64,000 bases of DNA, from assembly GCA_942490705.1 (NCBI GenBank), contig CALNXY010000003.1, positions 62,001 to 126,000 on the forward strand, written 5' to 3'. The stretch is from JAGRCP01 sp942490705 (GTDB taxonomy: Bacteria; Chloroflexota; Anaerolineae; Caldilineales; Caldilineaceae). The position numbers were made by a program, and so were the translations under genes. Below, one piece after another: positions 1-9,129 of the stretch (positions are counted from its first letter, which is position 1; each line of letters begins with the position of its first letter). Under the pieces are notes generated by a model. The model was not told the DNA's origin. It did no database searches and saw only the letters and a list, made by a program, of their open reading frames with translations.

Positions 1-2
1 GC

Positions 3-446
3 TGCGGCGATCCGGGCTATGTGGTCCCACCGGCGCATCCGGTCTATCCGGTGCAGCCGCTGCCGCCGACGAGCAGTTGCACGGTGGCCGTGCAGCCGGG
101 CGATTCGCTGAGCATGATTGCCGCTCGCTACGGCGTGACGACCTATGCATTGCAGCAGGCCAACGGCATCAACGATCCCAACATGATCTATGTGGGGCAG
201 GTGCTGACGATTCCGGGCTGCGGTGTGGGTCATCAGCCGACGCCGGAGCCGGTCTATCCGGTGGCCGTCGTCCCGGCGAGACCGGTGCCAAAGCCGGGCG
301 GACCGACGGTCTACGTGGTCAAGCCGGGTGACACCTTCAGCGGGATCTGCAAGAGCCATGGTGTGGAGAGCACGACCGTGGCCAGCCACAACGGCATCTA
401 CAACCCTGACGTCATCTACGTCGGCCAGGAGATTGTGATTCCGTAA
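3..446 (+). CDS. LysM-domain surface protein, 3' part (5' end outside window)
   Basis: The reading frame is open to the left edge of the window, so this is the C-terminal part of a longer protein; the GTG at 21 is probably only an internal valine. Two LysM peptidoglycan-binding modules are visible, roughly at 84-225 and 309-443. Each begins with a V-x-PGD-(S/T) motif and ends with an IYVGQ-x-(L/I)-x-IP motif, and they are joined by a Pro/Val-rich linker. LysM modules bind N-acetylglucosamine glycans, so the protein probably sits in the cell envelope. The architecture resembles the three-LysM protein at 42579. No catalytic domain is seen. A short hairpin at 456-471 (CCCCC/GGGGG arms) follows the stop codon and may be a weak terminator. 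Confidence 0.8.
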   Translation, partial: CGDPGYVVPPAHPVYPVQPLPPTSSCTVAVQPGDSLSMIAARYGVTTYALQQANGINDPNMIYVGQVLTIPGCGVGHQPTPEPVYPVAVVPARPVPKPGGPTVYVVKPGDTFSGICKSHGVESTTVASHNGIYNPDVIYVGQEIVIP

Positions 447-589
447 TGAGTAGGACCCCCTGCGAAGGGGGATGCGGGAACCGTGACGCAAGCGGGGCGC
501 GCAGGACGCGGGACGTCAGCATGACGCATGCCCAAATCCGCACGCCGCACGCCGAGTCCCGCACTTGAATTTGCCAACGCCTGTACCAA

Positions 590-870
590 CATAGAAGGGG
601 CGTAAGGTCGTCTTGTACTGGGGGGTGCTGGATCTTACGCCCCCTTCCCCCTCCTGCTACACCGGGGGAAGAACGCACCCCAAACCGCATTATGAGGATT
701 CACCAAAAAGAAATTGCGTGCCGCCCGAAGGCGACACGCAACTCCTCAGACAGCGTGAACTGTCTGAGCGCATAGAAGGGGCGCACTGCATTACCTGCAC
801 TGGGGGGTACTGTTGTGTGTCCCTTCACTTTATAGTAAAGTGTCAGAAAGCGACTTTGTCAACCGTCAAA
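590..870 (+). promoter_or_regulatory. Structured leader region upstream of osmC (candidate cis-regulatory RNA)
   Basis: This intergenic stretch is dense in inverted repeats. Two related hairpins share a 5' GAAGGGGCG and a loop motif ACTGGGGGGT: arms 597-609/631-643 (13 pairs) and 776-786/815-825 (11 pairs with two G-U). Between them lie hairpins 714-720/735-741 and 745-753/760-768 (9 perfect pairs). A pairing of 693-698 with 743-748 would exclude the latter, which allows a switch. A 7-bp palindrome (826-832/836-842) and an inverted repeat near 851-870 follow, about 60 bp before osmC. I do not recognise a known riboswitch. The rest of 447-931 shows no gene; 530-560 contains degenerate 'CCGCACGCCG' repeats. 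Confidence 0.45.
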
Positions 871-931
871 GTGCCTACGCAAGCTTAAATATCTGCGCGA
901 TTCTATCCCCATTTTTGTCAAGGAGAATTTT

Positions 932-1345
932 ATGTCTGCTGCACCGCTCAAAGCCGAGTTGACCGGCGCTTTTGGTCGCGCCATTGTTTCTACCCGCACC
1001 CATCGTTTTGTGGTCGATTCACCGCCGCTCTTCAATGGTCCGAATGAGGCACTCAATCCCGTTGAGATGCTGCTGGGCTCGCTGGCAACTTGCGGAATTT
1101 TTGTCTGTGAAGCTGTCGCCAAAGATGAAGGCATTCCCCTGACGGGCGGGACGGCCTCCGTGACGGGTGAGATGAGCGCCGATCCGACCAACATGGGCCT
1201 GCAGTCGGCCCACGTCACGCTGGCGCTGCATGGCGTTACCCAGGAGCAGGGCCAGGCGCTGGTCGAAGCCTTTCGCACACGCTGCCCAATTTATGGCACG
1301 ATTGCCAAGGCGGCGCCCATCGAGATCGAGGTCGTCGTCAAGTAG
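932..1345 (+). CDS. OsmC/Ohr family peroxiredoxin-like protein
   Basis: Small cytoplasmic thiol protein of the OsmC family (137 aa, the usual length). The family reduces organic hydroperoxides with two conserved cysteines. Both are seen: one at the end of the LLGSLATC motif on the long central helix and one in TRCPIYGT. The upstream Glu in PVEMLLG is also conserved. The start is supported by a strong AAGGAG Shine-Dalgarno about 8 nt before the ATG. The gene is monocistronic: a structured leader precedes it and a strong hairpin terminator follows at 1369-1407. It could be a YhfA/OsmC-like rather than a true Ohr enzyme; substrate cannot be told from sequence. Confidence 0.85.
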   Translation: MSAAPLKAELTGAFGRAIVSTRTHRFVVDSPPLFNGPNEALNPVEMLLGSLATCGIFVCEAVAKDEGIPLTGGTASVTGEMSADPTNMGLQSAHVTLALHGVTQEQGQALVEAFRTRCPIYGTIAKAAPIEIEVVVK

Positions 1346-1368
1346 TCACAGTCATTGGTCAACAAAAA

Positions 1369-1407
1369 AGAGTGCCGCCGTCGCATTCCGCAACGGCGGC
1401 ACTCTTT
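1369..1407. terminator. Bidirectional rho-independent terminator
   Basis: Perfect 13-bp arms (AGAGTGCCGCCGT and its complement) flank an 11-nt loop, with an A-run on the left and TTTGCTTT on the right. It lies between the convergent osmC and SH3b genes and can serve both. Confidence 0.8.
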
Positions 1408-1461
1408 GCTTTCCATGGCGGCACAACGCTAGCGCTCAACCAGAGCCGGTTGAGTCTGCCC

Positions 1462-1479
1462 GGGCTGAGCCTGTCGAAG
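1462..1479. repeat. Short REP-like repeat
   Basis: Contains the 'GCTGAGCCTGTCGAAG' word that recurs between genes in many bacterial genomes. A small hairpin (CTCAACC/GGTTGAG, near 1437-1456) stands just before it. Only one copy is seen in this window, so the assignment is tentative. Confidence 0.3.
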
Positions 1480-1523
1480 TGTCGAAACCAAGCGGACCGA
1501 ATCTTGACGTCGCGGCCTATTTC

Positions 1524-2378
1524 TTACTCCAGCGGACTGAGCCAGCGCCTGGTGGCGTCGCCCTCGGCCGCCCACCCCTCTACCGCACCATCATCCGAAC
1601 GAATCTGATACCAGTTAAACCCGGCCGCGCTCTGCGGGCCGGCCAGAATGGTGAATTCGGCGCCGGGATTGACGCGAGTGATCAACGGCGCATCCGGGTT
1701 GGGCTGTGAGCGTACCGAGAGGGCTTGACCCTGCTCGGTGGTGACGCTCACCCTGTCGCCCACTCGGGGCGCGCGGTTGACCGCTTGCGCCGCGCCCAGG
1801 CTTGGGCTGAGCCAATCGGTCTCGCCATCGCCTTCGGCCGTCCATCCTTGGTTGCCGCTGCGGTCGTCCAGCTGCCACCAAATGTAGCCATCCGCCTCGG
1901 ATGGGCCGGCGATCACGTCCACAACCTGGCCGCCTGCCAGATAGGTAACGATCGTGCCGCCGGTGCTGGGCGTCTGGCGCATGTTGAGGCCGCCGGGAGC
2001 GGCGATGCGCGCCGGCTGGCCGATCGCCAGGTCGGTGCCGGGAACGGGCGTCGGCGTAAAGGTAGGAGTCGGCTCGTCTTCAGGCGTCGGCGTCGGCGGC
2101 AACGTCGGCGTTACTTCTTGCATGACGATGCCGGACGAATCGGATTCGCCCCCGGCATCAGGCGACGTGCTGGAGGCAGCGCCCTGGCCAGCCGGCGCCG
2201 GACTCGGCGTGGGCGTTGGTCGCGGCGCAAAGCTGCCGCAAGCCAGCGTCGGCGCCAGCCACAGAATCGAAAGCGCCAGCAGGATGCGCAGCTGCCAGCT
2301 GCGCTGCAGGCGGTGACGCGGTTTTTGCTTGATGACACGCTCGCTGAATTCTTCGTTCATGCTGAATTCTTCGTTCAT
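1524..2378 (-). CDS. Secreted or lipid-anchored protein with two SH3b domains
   Basis: About 284 aa. A positively charged N-terminus (QKPRHRLQRSWQLR) precedes a hydrophobic segment ending LAPTLAC, which looks like a lipoprotein signal although the position -3 Thr is not ideal. A Pro/Thr-rich linker follows, then two bacterial SH3 (SH3_3) domains. The first contains LNMRQTPS and ends with WTAEGD; the second contains LSVRSQPNPDA and ends with WAAEGD. Such domains usually bind cell-wall peptides or support protein contacts outside the cell. The start is ambiguous: an 18-bp tandem duplication repeats the start codon and the sequence MNEEFS, giving candidate ATGs at 2378 and 2360; a longer frame reaches 2426. 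No strong Shine-Dalgarno is present. Convergent with osmC. Confidence 0.7.
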   Translation of the reverse strand: MNEEFSMNEEFSERVIKQKPRHRLQRSWQLRILLALSILWLAPTLACGSFAPRPTPTPSPAPAGQGAASSTSPDAGGESDSSGIVMQEVTPTLPPTPTPEDEPTPTFTPTPVPGTDLAIGQPARIAAPGGLNMRQTPSTGGTIVTYLAGGQVVDVIAGPSEADGYIWWQLDDRSGNQGWTAEGDGETDWLSPSLGAAQAVNRAPRVGDRVSVTTEQGQALSVRSQPNPDAPLITRVNPGAEFTILAGPQSAAGFNWYQIRSDDGAVEGWAAEGDATRRWLSPLE

Positions 2379-2478
2379 AACGACTCTACTAACGTCTGGA
2401 ACCGAGATTTGGTTTGCCAATCGCACTTCTCGTGCACGGGGCTAGCAACCAACGCTAGCGACATAGCCGCGATCGCGC

Positions 2479-4074
2479 CTATAGTTGCACCAATTTCATC
2501 CAGTTTAGATGGTCCCACGCGCCGACCTTGGCCATGATCTCTTCCGAAGGCCACTCGTCAGTGCCCAGGGCCATGATGGCTTCACCCCGGGGGCTGACAC
2601 GCCCCACGTGCATGAAGCTGATGTTGATATCGGCCTCGCCAAGCAGCGTGCCCACGTAGCCCACGATACCGGGCTTATCCTGATGCGAGGTGAGTACAAT
2701 GTTGCCGGTGGCTGGAAAATCGATCCACAGGTCGTTGATGTCGACGATATGGGGTTCACCGTTGAGCACCGCACCCCGCACCGTCCAGCGCATCTGATTC
2801 GATGTGGCGCGAATCGTCAGCAAATTCTCGTAGCGCTCTTCGTCCTGATGCTTCTTGCGTTCGATGAGATTGAGGCCACGCCGGTCGGCCAGCGTCAAGG
2901 CGTTGACCAGATTGACGCGTGTATCAACCACGCCGGCGAGAAGGCCCTTGATCACTGCGGCGTTGATGTAGGTTAGATCAAAATCGGCCAGGGCGCCACT
3001 CGCAGTTACCTCCAGGTCACCCATGCCTTGGGCGCCCAGTTGACGCAGAAAGATGCCGAGCTTTTCGGCCAGGTCAATGTAGGGGATGAGAAATTCCAGA
3101 TCAACCGGCGGAATGATGGGCGCATTGACCGCATAGCGCGCCGGCTTGTCGTTGAGAATTTCGACCACCTGCACGGCCACATCCTCTGCCACCTTTTCTT
3201 GGGCCTCTACTGTGCTGCCGCCTAGATGAGGCGTAAGCACGATTTCCGCGCAGCTACGCAGGGGACTATCTGCCGGGAGGGGCTCAGCTGTAAAGACATC
3301 CAGGGCTGCGCCGGCGACATGGCCCTCGCGAATTGCTTCGACCAGATCGGCTTCGTTGATGACGCCGCCCCGCGCCACGTTGAGAATGCGCACGCCGGGC
3401 TTGGTCAGCTTGAGCCCTTCGGCGTTGATCAGATTGCGGGTCTGATCGGTCAACGGAACATGGACGGTGATGAAATCTGATCTACGCAGCAGCGTGGGCA
3501 GGTCGACCAACTCTACGCCCCGCTTATGGGCATATTCTTCGGTGACGTAGGGATCAAAGGCAATGACCTTCATTTCGAGGCCCTGGGCGCGATGGACGAC
3601 TTCCTGGGCAATGCGGCCGAGGCCGACCACGCCAAGCGTCTTGTTGCGCACCTCCACGCCGATGAACTGGCTGCGCTTCCATTCGCCGGCCATGACGTGG
3701 GCATAGGCCTGGGGAATCTTACGTGCGGTCGCCATGAGCATGGCAATGGTATGCTCAGCCGCAGCTACGACATTGCCTGTCGGCGCATTGACGACGATAA
3801 CGCCATAGTTCGTGGCGGCTTCGATGTCGATGTTGTCGACACCCACGCCGGCGCGTCCGACGACGCGCAGATTCTTTCCTGCGGCCAATACGTCCGCTGT
3901 CACCTGCGAGGCGCTGCGGACGAGCAGGGCGTGATAATCCGGGATGAGCGCAAGCAGCTCATCTGCCGGCAAGCCGGGACGATAGTCCAGCTCAATGTTC
4001 GGCGCTTCTGTCAGCGGGGCCAGACCAGCTTTGGACAGCGAGTCGCTGACGAGCACGCGAAAAGGCTCACTCAT
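2479..4074 (-). CDS. serA: D-3-phosphoglycerate dehydrogenase
   Basis: First enzyme of serine synthesis: oxidises 3-phosphoglycerate to 3-phosphohydroxypyruvate with NAD+. The 531 aa match the long, ACT-containing bacterial form. The NAD-binding motif GLGRIA is at 151-156. The catalytic triad is in place: Arg235 (NVARGG), Glu264 (FTAEP) and His283 (TPHLGGST). An allosteric substrate-binding region follows and a C-terminal ACT domain (about 455-531, GKIVLTSHQDKPG-like start near 'LTSHQDKPGIVGYVG') that normally senses serine for feedback inhibition. The ATG lies 3 bp after the argS stop codon, so the two are co-transcribed on the minus strand. Confidence 0.95.
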   Translation of the reverse strand: MSEPFRVLVSDSLSKAGLAPLTEAPNIELDYRPGLPADELLALIPDYHALLVRSASQVTADVLAAGKNLRVVGRAGVGVDNIDIEAATNYGVIVVNAPTGNVVAAAEHTIAMLMATARKIPQAYAHVMAGEWKRSQFIGVEVRNKTLGVVGLGRIAQEVVHRAQGLEMKVIAFDPYVTEEYAHKRGVELVDLPTLLRRSDFITVHVPLTDQTRNLINAEGLKLTKPGVRILNVARGGVINEADLVEAIREGHVAGAALDVFTAEPLPADSPLRSCAEIVLTPHLGGSTVEAQEKVAEDVAVQVVEILNDKPARYAVNAPIIPPVDLEFLIPYIDLAEKLGIFLRQLGAQGMGDLEVTASGALADFDLTYINAAVIKGLLAGVVDTRVNLVNALTLADRRGLNLIERKKHQDEERYENLLTIRATSNQMRWTVRGAVLNGEPHIVDINDLWIDFPATGNIVLTSHQDKPGIVGYVGTLLGEADINISFMHVGRVSPRGEAIMALGTDEWPSEEIMAKVGAWDHLNWMKLVQL

Positions 4075-4077
4075 GTA

Positions 4078-5808
4078 TTATTCCTCATCGATGTCAATTT
4101 CACGCCACAATGCTTCCGGCGCACTGATGCCGAGCAGCGTGAGCACGCGCGCCAGAATGATCTGCGTCGCCTGGCTCAGCAAGACGCGTGCCTGTGAAAG
4201 CGCAGGTTCGGTTTCATCGACCACGCGGCAATCGCGGTAGAAGCGATTGAAGGTCTTGGCCAAGTCGACGGCATAGAGCGTCAGGTTATGGGGCGAGAGC
4301 TTCTCGACGGCGATCTCAATCTGCTCTTCCAACTCCAGCAGCTTGCGAATCAACGCAAGCTCCGACGGATGGGTGAGGAGGGCCAAATAGTCGCCCAGCT
4401 CGCCTTCAACTTCATCGGCCAGGGCAAACCCGCTTGCCTGGGCTTTGCTGAGTACGGAGCAGATCCGGGCGTGGCTGTATTGGGCATAGAAGACCGGATT
4501 CTCTTTTACCTCTTTGACAGCCAACTCCAGATCAAAGTCGATCGTGCTTTCGGGGCTGCGCGTGAGCAGGTTGAAGCGCAGTGCATCCGCGCCCACAGCC
4601 TCCACCACATCGCTGATGGTAATGAGGTTGCCGGCGCGCTTGCTTAGCTTCTTCTCCTCACCGCCCTCAACCAGCTTGACCAGATCGTACATCAAAATGG
4701 TGAGGCGGTCGGCGCCAAGCCCAAACGCCTCCATCATGGCATTCATGCGCGACACGTGGCCCTGGTGATCGACTGCCCAGACGTTGACGACGTGATCAAA
4801 GTTGCGGCGCAGAAACTTGTCGTAGTGATAGGCGATGTCGCCGGCAAAATAGGTCGGCTTGCCGTTGGAGCGGACCACGACCTCGTCCTTTTCATTCTTG
4901 GGATAGTTGCTGGCCAGGAACCAGACCGCGCCGTCCCGGTCGGTCAACTCCCCGCGCTCGCGCAGATAGTCGAGAGACTGTTCGACCAGGCCCTCGTCAT
5001 AGAGGCTCTGCTCGCTGAACCAGTTGTCGAAGCGCACGCCGATGCTGCCCAACTCCTCTTCCAACGCGGCCAGTACGATGGCGCGGCCGATGCCGCGCAG
5101 TTCCTGCAGCGCGTCCTCACGCGGCATCGTCAGAAAGCGGTCGCCATATTCATCGACCAACAATTGCGCGTAGTCAAGCATGTATTCGCCCTTGTAGCCA
5201 TCTTCAGGCAGGGGCTCATCCTGGCCAAGAGCTTGGGCGTAGCGGGCGTAGAGCGTCTCGATAAAGAGCTGAAATTGCGTACCGCCGTCGTTGACATAAA
5301 ATTCACGTTGCACATCGTAGCCGGCTGCTTCCAGCACGTTGGCCACCGAATCGCCCAGCGCAGCGTTGCGGGCCCCGCCGTAGTGGATGGGACCCGTCGG
5401 ATTGGCGCTCACATATTCGACCTGCCAGCGTTGACCGGCGCCCAGGTCGATATTGCCAAAGGTATCGCCCTGATCGACGATCTCGCCCACCTGCTGCTGG
5501 AGCCAGGCGTCGGCCAGGCGAATGTTGATAAAGCCCGGCCCCGCGATCTCCGTTGCGCTTATCAGCGGGTCATCCGGCATGTGCGCCTCAATCGCCTGGG
5601 CGATCTGGCGGGGGTTGCTCTTCTCGCCCGTTGCCTTGCGGATGGCAGCAGCAGCCACCATCGCGATGTTGGTGCTGTAGTCGCCGTGCTCCGGCTGTTT
5701 GGTGCGCATTACCTCAACAGCCGGCATCTCAAATGCCTGGAGGCTGCCGTCGGCTTGGGCTCCGGCCACTGCCTGTTCGATTACCGCTTGTAGCTTGTCG
5801 CGCAACAT
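4078..5808 (-). CDS. argS: Arginyl-tRNA synthetase
   Basis: Class I aminoacyl-tRNA synthetase that charges tRNA-Arg in the cytoplasm. Starting at the ATG at 5808 the protein is 576 aa, the normal size; an upstream extension to 5913 is open but Arg-rich and not family-like. The HIGH-type signature is PIHYGGARNAALGD, and the KMSKS-type loop is KKLSKRAG. A DALR anticodon-binding domain forms the C-terminus (SHARICSVL... NRFYRDCRV). It lies 126 bp downstream of polA and directly upstream of serA, so the run polA-argS-serA is probably one minus-strand transcription unit. No strong Shine-Dalgarno is seen before 5808. Confidence 0.95.
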   Translation of the reverse strand: MLRDKLQAVIEQAVAGAQADGSLQAFEMPAVEVMRTKQPEHGDYSTNIAMVAAAAIRKATGEKSNPRQIAQAIEAHMPDDPLISATEIAGPGFINIRLADAWLQQQVGEIVDQGDTFGNIDLGAGQRWQVEYVSANPTGPIHYGGARNAALGDSVANVLEAAGYDVQREFYVNDGGTQFQLFIETLYARYAQALGQDEPLPEDGYKGEYMLDYAQLLVDEYGDRFLTMPREDALQELRGIGRAIVLAALEEELGSIGVRFDNWFSEQSLYDEGLVEQSLDYLRERGELTDRDGAVWFLASNYPKNEKDEVVVRSNGKPTYFAGDIAYHYDKFLRRNFDHVVNVWAVDHQGHVSRMNAMMEAFGLGADRLTILMYDLVKLVEGGEEKKLSKRAGNLITISDVVEAVGADALRFNLLTRSPESTIDFDLELAVKEVKENPVFYAQYSHARICSVLSKAQASGFALADEVEGELGDYLALLTHPSELALIRKLLELEEQIEIAVEKLSPHNLTLYAVDLAKTFNRFYRDCRVVDETEPALSQARVLLSQATQIILARVLTLLGISAPEALWREIDIDEE

Positions 5809-5933
5809 GATTCTGTCTTCACTTTCCAGTGCCTGGTTTCCGTCTCTTTCAAAACGGAACCGCCAAGGCCTTCGCCCTCGCGGTCGGTTTGCATTCCCTC
5901 TATTTTCTCGCAAAGTGACGCAGACGCCAAGAA

Positions 5934-8774
5934 CTAGGCTACGTCAGTCAAGTCGTACCAGTTCGGCCCGATTTCCACATCGACCTTGAGCGGAACGACC
6001 AGGGTATAGGCTTCTTCCATAACGGTGCGCACGAGCTGAGTGACGGCAGCGAGTTCTTCGTCGGGCGCTTCCAGCACCAACTCGTCATGCACCTGCAGGA
6101 GAATGCGGCTGGCGTAGCCCTCCTCCGCCAACTTGCGCGGCAGATTGATCATGGCGATCTTCATGATGTCGGCTGCGGTCCCCTGGATCGGGGCGTTGAT
6201 GGCCTGACGCTCCAGCGCTTGGCGCTGGTTGAAGGGCAGCTTTTCATTTTGCAGCTCGCGAAAGAAGCGCTTGCGGCCCAGCAATGTCTCAACGTAGCCT
6301 TGCTCGTTGGCCAGTACGGTTGTCTCTTCGATGTAATCACGTATGGCCGGATACGTCTCAAAATACTGATCGAGGAAGCTTCGCGCCTCGTCGGGCGTCA
6401 TCTCCGTACGGCTGCTGATGCCAAACGCAGTCGAGCCATAGACGGTGGCGAAGTTAATCGTCTTGGCCAGCCCGCGTTGATGACGGTCGACTGTTTCGAT
6501 GGGGACGCCAAAAAGTTGGCTGGCGGTCGCCGTGTGAATGTCCTGGTCCGCCTGGAACGCGGCGATGAGGCTTGGCTCTTCAGCCACGTGGGCCAACACG
6601 CGCAACTCTACCTGGCTGTAGTCGGCGGCAATCAGCGACCAGCCGGGTGGGGCGACAAAGGCCTTGCGGATGCGCCGGCCCAGATCTGTACGAATGGGAA
6701 TGTTTTGCAGATTCGGGTTGCTGCTGCTCAAGCGTCCCGTTACTGCGCCGGCCTGATTGAAGCTGGTGTGCAGGCGTCCGGTCTCCTCATTGACCAGCGT
6801 AGGCAGGGCATCGACATAGGTGCCGCGCAGCTTTTCCAGCTGGCGCTGCTCGAAGATGATCTCGAGTACGCGCTGCTGGGTGCTGCTCAATTCATTGGTG
6901 CTCTGCGCCAGCCTCTCCAGGTTGCCGACCGCGGTGCTGATGTGGCCGGAACTGGTCTTTTTGAGCCCCCTGACGGGAAAGGCCAGTTCGCCGAAGAGAA
7001 CGTCGCTGAGCTGCTGGGTGCTGCGCAGGTTAAATTCGTATCCGACGATGGTGAAGAGTTCCAGCTGCAAAGCGGCCAGACGCTCTGTTAATTCGTCGGA
7101 CATGACGGCGAGATAGTCGGTGTCGAGCAGGATGCCCGCCATCTCCATGTCGGTGAGCACGGGGACCAGGGGGAGCTCAATTTCTTTGTAGAGAGCCCAG
7201 ATCTCTTCCTCGCGCAGACGCGGCGCGAGCAGATCATAGAGGCGAATGGTCGCATCCACATCGGCGCAACAGTAGGCCCCCGCCGGTTCGATGGGCACCT
7301 CGTCCATGCCAATCTGCTTGCGCCCGGCGCCGATCAGCTCCTTAATCTCGGTCATCTCCCAGCCGAGCTCTATGCCGGCCTGGGCTTTGAGCCCCAGGGA
7401 ACGGCTCGACGGGTCAAGCAGCCACGCCATGACCATCGTGTCGTGGATCGGCCCCGCCACGTCGAGGCCGAAGCGGCGACAGACGGTCAGATCATATTTG
7501 GCATTGTGGGCTAATTTGGGAATGGCTGGATCGGCGAAATAGGGCTGGAGCGCGGGCAGCACCTCGGCAGTCCAGTCCAACTGCGCGCCCTCTTTGTGCC
7601 CTGCGGGAATGTAGGCCGCTTTGCCGGGGGCCCAAGCAACGCCCAGCCCCACCAGATCGGCGCTCATGGCGTCGGTGCCGGTCGTCTCGACGTCAAAGCT
7701 AATGCGTTCGGCGTTGGCCAGCAGATCGACCAGCTGAGTCAACGCTGCCTCGTCCTGCACGCAGCCGTACGTCACGTCTGCGGCGGGTAGTCGAATTTCG
7801 ACCGCCTCTGCTGTCTCCGTGTCACCTTGCGCAGCCGCGGGCTCATCAAAGAGCGACAGTTGTCCGGTGACTGGTCCGATTGGCGCGGCCGGCTCATTCT
7901 CTTCGCTTTCTTCGCCCGGCAGCTCTTTGATCAGGCTGCGGAATTCCAGCTGGTTGAAGAGCTGGATCGCGGCGCTGCGGTCAAAGTCGCGCACGATACA
8001 GGCTGCGGGATCGTAGTGCAGGTCAAGATCGGTCACAATGGTGACCAGGCGCTTGTTGAGGCGAACCTGCTCTTCAGCATCGGCCACGTTTTGACGGGTC
8101 TTGGGCCCGCTGATTTCGTCGATGTGCGCATAGATTTCGTCGAGCGTACCAAATTGTCGGATAAATTTGCTGGCCGTCTTGTCACCCACACCGGGGATCC
8201 CCGGAATGTTGTCCGAGGCGTCACCCGTCAGCGCCTTGAGGTCAATAAACTGTTGCGGCGTCAGCTCGTAGCGATCAGCCACTTCTTCCAGACCGTAGAC
8301 GGTCGTCTTGGGCGATGGACCGCCGGACGTATAGAGGATTTTGATGCGCTCGTCGACTAGCTGAAACATGTCACGGTCGCCGGTGAGAATGAGCACGTCC
8401 TGCCCTTGCTCCGCGGCCTGACGGGCCAGAGTGCCCAGAACATCGTCGGCTTCGTAGTTATCGTACGTAACGATGGGTATGTTGAGCGTGGTCAGCACTT
8501 CCTGGATGCGCGTGATCTGGCTGCGCATATCGTCGGGCATGCGCTCCCGCGTCGCTTTGTAGTCGGGAAATTCGTCATGGCGCCAGGTATCGCCTAGATC
8601 AAAGGCGACGGCTACGTAGTCTGGCTTGTAGTCGCGCAGCACGCTGAAGAGCTTGCGCGCAAAGCCGAAGACCGCGCCCGTCAGCTCTCCGGAACTAGTG
8701 GAGAGCGGGGCCTTCATGCCGAAATAGGCGCGGTAGGCTTGAGAGTGGCCATCAATGAGCAATAAAGTAGACAT
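5934..8774 (-). CDS. polA: DNA polymerase I
   Basis: Repair and Okazaki-fragment-maturation polymerase, 946 aa from the ATG at 8774 (MSTLLLIDGHSQ). All three domains are seen. The N-terminal 5'-3' flap nuclease (first ~290 residues) has DRDMFQL and TGDASDNIPG. The 3'-5' exonuclease keeps its acidic residues: FDVETTG, NAKYDLT and YCCADVDAT; proofreading is therefore predicted to be active, unlike in Taq polymerase. The polymerase domain has motif A DYSQVELR, motif B around KTINFATVYG and motif C QVHDELVLE. The upstream in-frame extension to 8855 overlaps the preceding small gene and is unlikely to be translated. No clear Shine-Dalgarno at the chosen start. Confidence 0.95.
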   Translation of the reverse strand: MSTLLLIDGHSQAYRAYFGMKAPLSTSSGELTGAVFGFARKLFSVLRDYKPDYVAVAFDLGDTWRHDEFPDYKATRERMPDDMRSQITRIQEVLTTLNIPIVTYDNYEADDVLGTLARQAAEQGQDVLILTGDRDMFQLVDERIKILYTSGGPSPKTTVYGLEEVADRYELTPQQFIDLKALTGDASDNIPGIPGVGDKTASKFIRQFGTLDEIYAHIDEISGPKTRQNVADAEEQVRLNKRLVTIVTDLDLHYDPAACIVRDFDRSAAIQLFNQLEFRSLIKELPGEESEENEPAAPIGPVTGQLSLFDEPAAAQGDTETAEAVEIRLPAADVTYGCVQDEAALTQLVDLLANAERISFDVETTGTDAMSADLVGLGVAWAPGKAAYIPAGHKEGAQLDWTAEVLPALQPYFADPAIPKLAHNAKYDLTVCRRFGLDVAGPIHDTMVMAWLLDPSSRSLGLKAQAGIELGWEMTEIKELIGAGRKQIGMDEVPIEPAGAYCCADVDATIRLYDLLAPRLREEEIWALYKEIELPLVPVLTDMEMAGILLDTDYLAVMSDELTERLAALQLELFTIVGYEFNLRSTQQLSDVLFGELAFPVRGLKKTSSGHISTAVGNLERLAQSTNELSSTQQRVLEIIFEQRQLEKLRGTYVDALPTLVNEETGRLHTSFNQAGAVTGRLSSSNPNLQNIPIRTDLGRRIRKAFVAPPGWSLIAADYSQVELRVLAHVAEEPSLIAAFQADQDIHTATASQLFGVPIETVDRHQRGLAKTINFATVYGSTAFGISSRTEMTPDEARSFLDQYFETYPAIRDYIEETTVLANEQGYVETLLGRKRFFRELQNEKLPFNQRQALERQAINAPIQGTAADIMKIAMINLPRKLAEEGYASRILLQVHDELVLEAPDEELAAVTQLVRTVMEEAYTLVVPLKVDVEIGPNWYDLTDVA

Positions 8775-8802
8775 GACGGGGTGCGGGCGCATCGAGCGGG
8801 AC

Positions 8803-9012
8803 TTACTCGAGGCCCAAATCGCCTTCCTCAACCAGATCGCGGATGGCCGGAACATCGAGAATCGAGCGCAGCGTACGCATGCGGCGCCCGGCGTCCAGCC
8901 GGTAGCGGCCGGTCGGCAACTCCAAAATGAAGTTTTTTGACGTGCGATTGACCAACATGATGATGTCGTCGGGATTCTCGTTCCACGTGTTGCTCGGTTC
9001 GTGTTTGGCCAT
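8803..9012 (-). CDS. Small protein of unknown function upstream of polA
   Basis: A 69-aa soluble protein that I do not recognise. It has a Trp/Asn-rich N-terminus, then the phrase FILELPTGRYRLDAGRRMRT and an acidic end LVEEGDLGLE. It looks genuine: an AAGGA Shine-Dalgarno lies 12 nt before the ATG, composition is like its neighbours, and it heads the minus-strand run with polA starting 28 bp after its stop codon. No Cys or membrane segment. It might bind nucleic acid, given its basic middle, but that is a guess. Confidence 0.6.
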   Translation of the reverse strand: MAKHEPSNTWNENPDDIIMLVNRTSKNFILELPTGRYRLDAGRRMRTLRSILDVPAIRDLVEEGDLGLE

Positions 9013-9129
9013 GAGTGTTTCGCGTCCTTACCTGGTTCGTAATGCGGAAATTAGCCCTGCCATTTTACAGTCGTCAAGTAGATTTGACAAAACCAAATGG
9101 TGAATTCCAATTGAAGATCAGCTTGATAA

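Noticed and set aside
613..888. 91-aa plus-strand frame before osmC
   Set aside because: It crosses the inverted repeats of the structured leader and has no ribosome site or protein-like conservation.
5808..5913. N-terminal extension of arginyl-tRNA synthetase
   Set aside because: The added 35 residues are Arg-rich and lie outside the family's normal start; the ATG at 5808 fits the usual length.
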